In this document: positions 8,694 to 17,300 of the stretch, piece after piece | Numbering within the stretch: position 1 is the stretch's first letter | Layout of the letters: each line of letters starts with the position of its first letter | NCBI GenBank assembly: GCA_013538855.1 | Contig: JABXJS010000127.1 | Coordinates: 28,600-92,599, forward strand | DNA from: Herpetosiphonaceae bacterium | Lineage (GTDB): Bacteria > Chloroflexota > Chloroflexia > Chloroflexales > Herpetosiphonaceae | Direction: 5' to 3' | Length of the DNA stretch: 64,000 nt | The notes under the pieces: generated by a model | The model's input: only the letters and a program-made list of their open reading frames with translations | Database searches by the model: none | What the model was told of the DNA's origin: nothing | Translations under genes and position numbers: made by a program

Positions 8694-11078
8694 TTAGCGT
8701 GATGCCCAGATCAGTGATAGGATATTGGGCTGCTGAACATCCCAGTTGATCGGCTGTTTGTTGCTGCCGACAGTGTGCAGGTTAATCGACGAACCATTCG
8801 CTGTCGCGATCGCTTGTGCGTCGGGAGACCACGCTAGCGCGCCGCTGGTGTTAAAGTTCTGATTGAGCAGGCGTGTGTTTTGTCCATTGCTATCAATAAG
8901 ATAGATCTGGCCTGCGTTGTAGGCGATAGTTTGTCCATCTGGCGACCAGGTAGGCTGTTTTTCTTCCACTGCTGGCGTGAGTGTGAGTGGGGTAAGCTGT
9001 TGCGATGACAGGTCGAAGATGTACAAGTCACTGTAGATCTGATTCTGCTTGACGAGCGACAATACGACCTTGGTGCCGTCGGGCGAGATATCCATGTCGG
9101 CTACGTCTTTGACATCTGCTTCGAACGTGTAGATAGTTTGCAGGGCCGCCGTGTTAAGGGTGTGGATAACCAAGCTGTAGTTTGTCGTCTGGAAGGTGGC
9201 GGGGTCAACGGTGCGAGCATCGGCGATGATTTGGTTGGTGTTGGGCATCCAGCGTGCGTGGTTGTAGGAGGTTAGCTGTGAATCAGTGAGTTGCTGCAGC
9301 CCACTGCCATCACGATTAATCCTAAAGAGCTGGTATAGACTGCCTGGTATCTGCGTGCTTGGCGTAAGCCGTGAGAACACAATCTGCTGGCTGTTTGGCG
9401 ACCAGTCACCGAGGATTGTGCTTACACCTGATTGGCTGGTATAGGTGTTGATCGGTGTTGATACCTGCTGGAGTGGATCAAAGACAAAAATGGTTGCCTG
9501 TGGCGATCCTCCTGCCACGTTGGCGTAGGCAAGGGGCGCAGATTGGCCATTGCCATTGGCTGAGCCGACAGTTGGCAAGAACACCAGCTGGGTGCTTGGC
9601 AGATCGAACGGATCGACGATGGTGACAGTTGCAGATGCCCGCGTGCCCAGCTGTAGTCCAGCGGTGGCGCTGATCTGCACCGTGAAGCTGCGTGTGCCAG
9701 TGTGGGCTTGATCATCAATGAGCGGAATGGCGACTGTCTGTGCTGCGGTGCAGGGCGCAATGCTGAGCTGTGTTGCGGTGGCGATGTAGTCGACGCCAGC
9801 GAACGCCGAGCCATCGCTGGTAGAGATGCTGACAGTCGTGGTGATCAGCGCTGGGTTATTGAGCTGAAGCGTGAGCGTGACACTCCCGTGCTCCTCCTCT
9901 GCCGTAACCTCTGCGGCTGTAAACTCAACGACTGCAGCATGGCGCTGAAGTATGGTGCCGTTACCGCCGATCAACATATCATTGGCTGACAGCCCATCCA
10001 TGGCGTTGACAAATGTTGCAGGCTCGGTAGCGATCCAGTTTGTGCCATCCCAGCGATTGGCGACGCTCTGGAAGGGCGTATAGCCAGCGATCCAAACCTG
10101 ATCCGGGCCAAATACTTTAACGCGGGTGTAGGATGCCAGGCCGCCGCTGTACGCTGGCGTGCTAAGATCATACTCCCACTCTGTGCTATTCCAGCGTAGC
10201 ACGATTGGCGTTTGTCCTTGGGGTGTGCCGACAGCCCAGCGCTCGGAGCCATTGACGGCGATATCGGTGATCTCGCCGTTGATAGCACCATCGTTTGTAG
10301 CGGTGACCGTCCATGTGCCGCCGCTCAAGTGGAAAATAGCCGGGAATGAGAATGAGCGGCTTGCATTAAGGTAGCTGCCGCCGATCCAGACCTCGGTGCT
10401 GTTTGCGGCTTGCACCGTGTTGAGGTGAAACAGATCGCCACCGGCGGCTGGCAGGCTTACTTCGCTCCAGGCCAGGCCGTTCCAGTGCAGCACGAATGCC
10501 GCGCCGCCATCTTCGTCACCTACAAGCCAGATATCGTTGCTGGCGGTGCCGGCGATATCGCGCACAGTCATGGTGTTGTAGGTGATGGGCAGTGTGTGCT
10601 GAAGCCAGCTGTTCGGGCTTGTTTGTTCAAGAATGAGCGGTAGACCAGCATCGGTTTTGCCGATGGTCCACAGTGTACCGTCGATGTCGGCGAGTGCGTT
10701 GAGGCGACCAGTGCTCGTGATTGACGTGTCCTGGTGCCAAACGTCGCCGTCCCAGTGCAGCACAAGCGGGCTGTTGTTGGGACTGCCTAGACTGTATACA
10801 CCGACAGCCCATGCAGCGCTGGGGCCGCGGTAGATGAGATCATTGACGCCTTCCTGGCCGTAGCCAAACGTTTTGTTGGCGATGGTTGTCCAGGCTGATG
10901 CGCAATCATTGAGGCTGCGGTTGGCTGAGCTTGATTTCAGCGGCAGCTTGGCGTGTGCTGATGCTGAACGATAAGAGGAACGGATAGCTGAGGTAGCAGC
11001 CTGCCCGTCTGTCGGCTGCATAAGCAGACCCGAGCACAGCATGAGGATGAACACAGCGAGGACGATACGCTTTGACAT
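8694..11078 (-). CDS. Secreted two-propeller protein with a central Calx-beta domain, 794 residues
   Basis: The order is signal peptide (about 1-28); a first propeller-like half (about 60-375) with repeated W-A-V-G and LVLHWDG-type blades; a Calx-beta domain (about 381-485) with SDGSAFAGVDY and TRSFTVQIS; a junction STQLVFLPTVGSANGNG (about 493-510); and a second propeller (about 520-794) made of PD40/TolB-like blades such as WSPNSQQIVFS, ISPDGTKVVL and WSPDGQTIAYN. Calx-beta domains bind calcium in other proteins; here that is only a possibility. The junction resembles the end motif of other secreted proteins in the window, so this may be a fusion of two former proteins. Start: ATG at 11078 after a GAGAGGG site. 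The substrate or partner is unknown. Confidence 0.85.
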   Translation of the reverse strand: MSKRIVLAVFILMLCSGLLMQPTDGQAATSAIRSSYRSASAHAKLPLKSSSANRSLNDCASAWTTIANKTFGYGQEGVNDLIYRGPSAAWAVGVYSLGSPNNSPLVLHWDGDVWHQDTSITSTGRLNALADIDGTLWTIGKTDAGLPLILEQTSPNSWLQHTLPITYNTMTVRDIAGTASNDIWLVGDEDGGAAFVLHWNGLAWSEVSLPAAGGDLFHLNTVQAANSTEVWIGGSYLNASRSFSFPAIFHLSGGTWTVTATNDGAINGEITDIAVNGSERWAVGTPQGQTPIVLRWNSTEWEYDLSTPAYSGGLASYTRVKVFGPDQVWIAGYTPFQSVANRWDGTNWIATEPATFVNAMDGLSANDMLIGGNGTILQRHAAVVEFTAAEVTAEEEHGSVTLTLQLNNPALITTTVSISTSDGSAFAGVDYIATATQLSIAPCTAAQTVAIPLIDDQAHTGTRSFTVQISATAGLQLGTRASATVTIVDPFDLPSTQLVFLPTVGSANGNGQSAPLAYANVAGGSPQATIFVFDPLQQVSTPINTYTSQSGVSTILGDWSPNSQQIVFSRLTPSTQIPGSLYQLFRINRDGSGLQQLTDSQLTSYNHARWMPNTNQIIADARTVDPATFQTTNYSLVIHTLNTAALQTIYTFEADVKDVADMDISPDGTKVVLSLVKQNQIYSDLYIFDLSSQQLTPLTLTPAVEEKQPTWSPDGQTIAYNAGQIYLIDSNGQNTRLLNQNFNTSGALAWSPDAQAIATANGSSINLHTVGSNKQPINWDVQQPNILSLIWASR

Positions 11079-11272
11079 AGAACCCTCTCTCTAAAAAGAA
11101 ACTCAACATCGAACGTGAAGCGCACAGACAGTACGCAGTCCATCCGCGAATGTTGCTGACTGCGTCGGCTGACGTTCAGCCATACAAAACACCAATCGGC
11201 GCGTGTGCCGGTTGGTGCAGCGCTACTATACCATAGCTTGATATGCCAGCGCGCACTGCTGACGGATGGCGC

Positions 11273-11315
11273 AAAAAGAGCAGCACCTGGATCAAAACCT
11301 GATCCAGGTGCTGCT
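11273..11315 (-). terminator. Rho-independent terminator of the 2772-residue protein gene
   Basis: A perfect 15-bp stem (11279-11293 with 11301-11315, arm AGCAGCACCTGGATC) has a 7-base loop. On the minus strand it is followed by CTTTTTG. It lies 30 bases beyond the gene's stop. Confidence 0.85.
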
Positions 11316-11344
11316 GTCGGCTGAGGGTGGTGGGTTATGGGCGG

Positions 11345-14300
11345 CTAGCGTGTATTTTGGGCCACGAACGGGAAGAACATCAGCCCTCGCTGTGGCGCGT
11401 CGGGATCGAGCGCCACGATAACGGTATCGCGGGCGAGCGTGGCATTGAGCGGGCTGCTCAGGTGCACGCTGAACGATCGGCCGCCCTGGGCCTGTGGCAG
11501 CAGCGGCACCTGGATGCTGCGCTGGCGCATGCCCGGCGCGAAGGTGAGCGTGCCGCTGGTCTGCGTGTAGTCCACACCAGCGCTGGCGCTGCCGTCGCTG
11601 GTGGCGTAGGCCACAGTGACTGTCTGGCCAGATGTGGCGGCCAGCTCGACTGTGACAAGCGCAACGCTGGAGCGCGGATCGACGCTGACGGTGCTGGTGA
11701 TGAAGCCGAGCGCTGGCGCTGGATCGTCGTCCAGCAGCGTGATGGTGGCCATGCTCGGCGTGCCGATGGTGGCGCTGATCGGATTGCTGAGCTGGATGCG
11801 AATATCCTCGCTCGCCTCGTCAAGCGCGTCGTCGATGGTGGTGACGGTGATCACCGCCGTGCGCTGGAAGGGTGCGAAGGTGAGCGTGCCGTTGAGCGGC
11901 TGGTAGTCGGCTCCAGGCGTGGCTGTGCCGCCGACGCTGGCGTAGGTCAGCGTGGCCGTGACCGATGAAGGCATGTCGAGCGTGACCGCCACGGTGAGCG
12001 GCTGTGTGCTCTCGGAACTGCTGGCTGTCGCAGGCTCGAAGCGCGCCTGCGGGTAGCTGCGATTGACCACGACGCGGCGGGTTGTGGTGCTGCGATTGCC
12101 GGCGCAGTCGCGGGCCTGGGCCGTGAAGTCGTAGGAGCCAGGCGCGAGGCTTAGCGTCGTGCTGTAGGTCTGATCGGCCGGGTTGTAGGGTGTGACAATG
12201 CCGTTGATATCCACGCCGCAGATGGCGTTGTCGCTATCGGTGGCGGTGCCCTGCAGCAGCACATCGACGCGGGTGCTTGTGCTGGGTAGCGCTGGCGTTG
12301 GCGCGGCCAGCGTGATCGACGGCGGCGTCATGTCGGCGACGAACAGATCGACGACCAGCGTCTGGATCTCGGCGCAGCCAGCGCCATCGCTGACGCTGAC
12401 GGTCACCGTGCGCGCTGTGGGCGCGAGCGTGAGCGGCACATTCAGCGTGGTGTAGCCGTTGAGATCGACGGTGGAGGTGTAGGCGCTGCCAACATCAGGC
12501 GTGATGGTGATCAGCGCTGGGCCATTGCCGTACAGCGCGAGGCGCGTGCTGAGCGGTGCGCTGCGGCTGGTGCCGATAATCTCGGCCCGAACCAGATCGA
12601 CGCTGCCGCGCTGCACATAGGTGATGGTGCTGCCAAGCTGCACACCGCGTAGCGACTTCAGGAATACCTGTAGCTCGCCGCTGCCGAGCTGGTTTTCCGG
12701 CAGCTGGAGCTGGAGCGTGACGTTTTGATGGCCAGGGTGCAGCTGGATGGGCGTGCTGTTGAGCACGGTGGCCAGCTGGCCATTGAGCGTTGCGGTTGGC
12801 GAGACCACCACCGAGGTGTGGCTCTCGATGTCCATCTGCACCGTGACGCTGGGCGTACAGGCCCCGGCGTCGCTGACGCTGATCTCAGCGATGGTGGCCT
12901 GCGGCCCCTCGATATCGAACGGCACCGGCCGCCACTCGCCATTGACGAAGAGATCGAGCACATAGCGGCCGCGTGGCGTGTCCTCAGGCAGCGGAATGTC
13001 AAACGACCAGCTGCCGGTAGGTGTGTCGTCCAGGTCGATGAAGGCCGCGTCTTCCAACGGCATCGTGTAGTGGTGCGCTGAATAGAGCGTGTAGCCGCCG
13101 AGGCTGTTGGGCAGCCACAGCTCGGCTGAGGTGATCGGGCCAGTGATGACGAGCTGGCCGGTGACGGTCATACCGGCGACAGCGTGCAGCGGCGTTAGCT
13201 CGACATAGGCATCACCGAGATGGACATTGACCGGGCGGCTGTCGATGATCGGCTGGTAGGCCGGGTCCTCGGTCGCCTGATTGTCGGCGCTGAGGAAGGC
13301 GGTGACGCGGCCAGCCCCGATGTTGGCCGTGAGCGGCACGGTGGTGACGAGCGTTGCGTGCGGCAGCAGCTGCACCGTTTGGGTGATCGTCTCCTCGCCG
13401 TAGCGCACGCTGAGCACCGCTGGCGCAGCGAGGCCCGAGGTTTCGGTGACGATCACGGTGGCGTCGAACTGGTCGGCGTGCGGGATGCTGGCGCTTGGCA
13501 CGGTTAGCTCTAGTCCGGCGGACCAGCACTGCACGCTGATCGGCTGCGTTACCGCGTCGTCGCCAGCGGTGACGATCAGATTGAACTCACCAGCGGGCAA
13601 CGTGGCCGGAACGCTGAAGGCGAGCGTTGATGTGAGCCAGCCAGTCTCAGTGAAGACCAATGGGCGCTGGATCATGCTCTCCAGCCCGGCGACCTGGAGC
13701 ACCTGCGCGCCAGGCCCGGTCGATTGGACGCCGACCTGCACCTGGAAGCTCGTGCCACAGACCGCTGGCTGCGGCGTGACGATCACGTTGCGGATGGTTA
13801 CGTCCGCCTCGATGTCGCCCTCTGGCGGGGCGGGAGCCTGCGCACCGGTGATGCTCAGCGTGACGTTGAGCAGGCGATTGAGATCGCCGGAGATGCTGAC
13901 CGGGATGGTGTAATCGCCGTTCGGCGCAGCGGCGGGGATGGGCGCTTGCAGCGTGACGATAGCAGCGCTGTTCGCCGCTAGATCAAGCTCCTGCGTGATG
14001 ACGCCAGGGATGCTCACATCGACGTAGGCCGGAACGACGCTGGTGTTGGAGACCGGCACCGTTAGCGTGGCCCATGCGCCTGGCTCGGCCACAGGATCGA
14101 CCGCCTGCGCAGGCCCAGCGGTGAGCATTGGCGCAATGGCGGTGACGGTAACGCTGGCCGTGTCGGTGCTGCTGCTGACGCTGATCTGGTGCTCGCCAGC
14201 GCTGGCAGGCTGCACGACAAAGCTAAAGTCGGCCACAGCGCCTGGCGCAAGATCAGGGAAGCTGATCGCTGGCAGCGACGCGCCGTTGTCGCTGACGCTG

Positions 14301-17300
14301 AGCGTGATGCCGGTGTCTGGCGTGGTGTTACGCACCGAGCCGCGCAGGCGCACGCGGGCGGTAGCATCATCGCGGCTGCCAGGCTGATCGACGCGCACAT
14401 AGTCTTGATCGGCGGCGAGCGTAACCGAGAACGCGCCGCTGTTGATGACGAAGCCAGACTGATCCCAGGCGAGCACCTGGCGCTGATCGGGGAAGACATC
14501 GTCGGGCTGAGCGCCGAACAGCGTGCCGCGCAGCAGCAGCGGGCCACGGGCGCGTGGATCGCTGGACAGGCTCGGATCGATCAGCGGATAGTTCAGCAGC
14601 TGCTGCGTAGCGGTGATGGGGAACCAGTTTTCGCGCAGCAGGGTGGCGAAACTCATGCTGCGGATGGTGTCGTTGTCGCTATCGACCACGATGGCGAGCG
14701 TGCCGTCGGCGCTGACGTCAACGTCGCGCGGGCGCTGGAAGCGAGCATCGGGGCCGGTGCCATCGGCGGAGCCAAAGTTGCCCGAGCTGCCGGCGGAGGT
14801 CGTCACGCGGCGGGTCGGCACGTCGATGCGGCGGATGGAGTGGTTGGTCGTATCGGCGACGTAGGCGATCTGGTCGTTCGCGGTGAGCGTGACGCCCTGC
14901 GGCGACGAGAAGCGTGCGGTGTTGCCAGTGCCATCGACGCTGCCATAGTCGCGGGCGCGGCCGGCCAGCGTAATCACATAGCCGGTCGAGATCGTCACGC
15001 GGCGCACGGTGGCGTTGATCGTATCGGCGACGAGGGCGAAGGAGCCATCGCTGCTCAGCGTGATGCCCTGCGGGCTGTAGAAGCGCGCGATCGAGCCAGC
15101 GCCGTTGGTTGCGCCAGTCTGTCCGGCCAAGCCTGCCAAGGTGGTCACCTGGTTGGTGGCGAGGTCGATGCGGCGAATCGTGTGGTTGCTGGTGTCGGCG
15201 ACGACAGCGAAGCTGCCATCGCTGCTGATCGCCACATCATACGGGAAGTTGAAGCGCGCGCTTGCACCAGCGCCATCGCTGGAGCCGGACACGCCAGGGC
15301 TGCCTGCGATGGTGCTGACCGTGGCGCTGGCCAGGTCGATGCGGCGGATGGTGTGGTTATTGGTGTCGGCGACGAGGGCGAAGGAGCCATCGGCGCTGAG
15401 GGCTAGGCCGCGCGGTCGATTGAAGCGCGCAGCAGAGCCGACGCCATCGCCGGAGCCAGCAGCGCCAGCGCTGCCAGCCAGCGTTGAGACGGCGCTGGTG
15501 TCGATGTCGATATAGCGAATGGTGTGGTTGTAGGTGTCGGCGACGAGCGCAAAGTGGCCATCGGCGCTGATCGTGGCACCGTAGGGCCAGTAGAAGCGTG
15601 CGGCCGGGCCAACGCCATCGCCGGAGCCTTGGGCACCAGCGCTGCCAACCAAGGTGTACACATCCAACAAATTTTTATTGCTGACGCGCAGCACCTGGAG
15701 GCGCAGCCAGCCATCGACCAGCGCCGCCGAGGCGGAGATCGACGTGGTGGTGGTGATCGTCTGGTTGACGAGGTAGGTCGGGCGCTCGGTGTCGGTTTGG
15801 AGCGTGGCCGTGACGCCAGGGAGCTGGAGCGGCAGGCGGCCATGCCAGCTGTTACCGTCCGCGCCGTCGATGGTGTAGCGCAGGCTGTAGCGCGGGCCGG
15901 GCTGCTGCGTGCCGGGCAGGTCGAGCGTGTAGCCGTCGCTATCCGGCGCGTGGCTGGTGATAGCGGCGCGGTCGAGCGTGCCGGTCATGGTGCTGGTGGC
16001 GATCAGGCGCTCAGCGCCGTCGAGCAGCTCGACCGTGGTGCTGTAGGGGCTGGCAGCGCCGCCGAGGTTGCGCACGCTGAGCGGCAGGGCGGTGCTGGAG
16101 AGCGGCGGCACAATCGCGATATCGAGCTGCGGCTCCAGCGGCTCCATCGGCAGCCAGGCGCGCGAGCGGGTGTAGAGCGTGTCGCTGCTGCCGGCGTAGG
16201 CGGTGAGCTGGAGCGGCGCGGTGAGCAGGCTGGTCGGCGCGGTAAAGTTGACGGTGATCGTCAGCGGGCTGCCGGGGCCGATCTGCACCATTTGGGGCGC
16301 AAAGACGGCGGGCGTGCTCTCGACGCGCACATCAATCGTCTGCGTCATCAGGTTGGTGGGCTGGAGCCGCACCGGCAGCGTCACGGCGTCGCCGGGCCAG
16401 ATCACGCCCTCTGGCGTTGCTGGGCGCAGGCGCACCGGCGTGGGCCGCAGGGCGATATTCAGCGGCAGCAGCCCGTCGATTACGCGGCGGTTGGTGTCGG
16501 GATTGACCAGGCGGAAGCGCAGCGGCCGCCCGATGATCTCCTCGGTGGCTGGCAGATAGAGCGTCTTGGTGACGACCTGGCCGGGGACGAGGGTGACTGG
16601 CGTGGAGGGCAGATAGTTGCCGAGCACGCGCAGCGCCAGATCGCGGGTCTGGGTGAGCACCGGCGTTGAAGAGAAGACGGCTGTGATCTGCACAACATCG
16701 TCGGTCCAGTAGGTGGCCTGATCGGTGGACAGGCGCATCTGGGCGGGCAGCACAAACGACGTGCCAGCGTCGATGAAGACCAGATCGGCGGGCTTGCCAT
16801 TGACGCCGATGCGGTGGTAGCCGGGGGCGGGCGTTGTGTCGAACGACGCGGTGACGACGCGAGTCTCGTTGGGCTGCAGCGGCGGTGCGAGCAGGACACT
16901 GGTGGAGCGAATGCGCGAGTTGAACACATCGCTGTCGTCGTAGTGCACGCGGTAGCGCCACATATCGGGCGAGGTGCCGGCGGCGATGTCGGAGGTGACC
17001 TGGGCCGAGCGCAGCGCCGTGCGGCCAGTGTTGGTGACGGTGACCGGAATCTGGGCCGGGGCATCGAACATCAGGCGTGCGCCGACTTGAGCGCCGGTGG
17101 CCTCTTTCCACGCCTCGAGGAAGAACGAGCGGGCAAAGTTCAAGTCCTCGGTGGACTGTGAGCCGTTGATCAGCGCGAAGTCGGGGAAGAGGCTGGTGGC
17201 GATGACGCGGCCAGTGCCGTAGGGATACTCGATCATCGCGGGCATGACGTTGCCGGTGCGGCGGCGCAGCAGCACCTTGGTCTCCGGCGGGTACTGGGTG

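Noticed and set aside
14189..15406. An antisense frame of 405 codons across the NHL array of the 2772-residue gene
   Set aside because: It repeats with the NHL periodicity and has no independent features.
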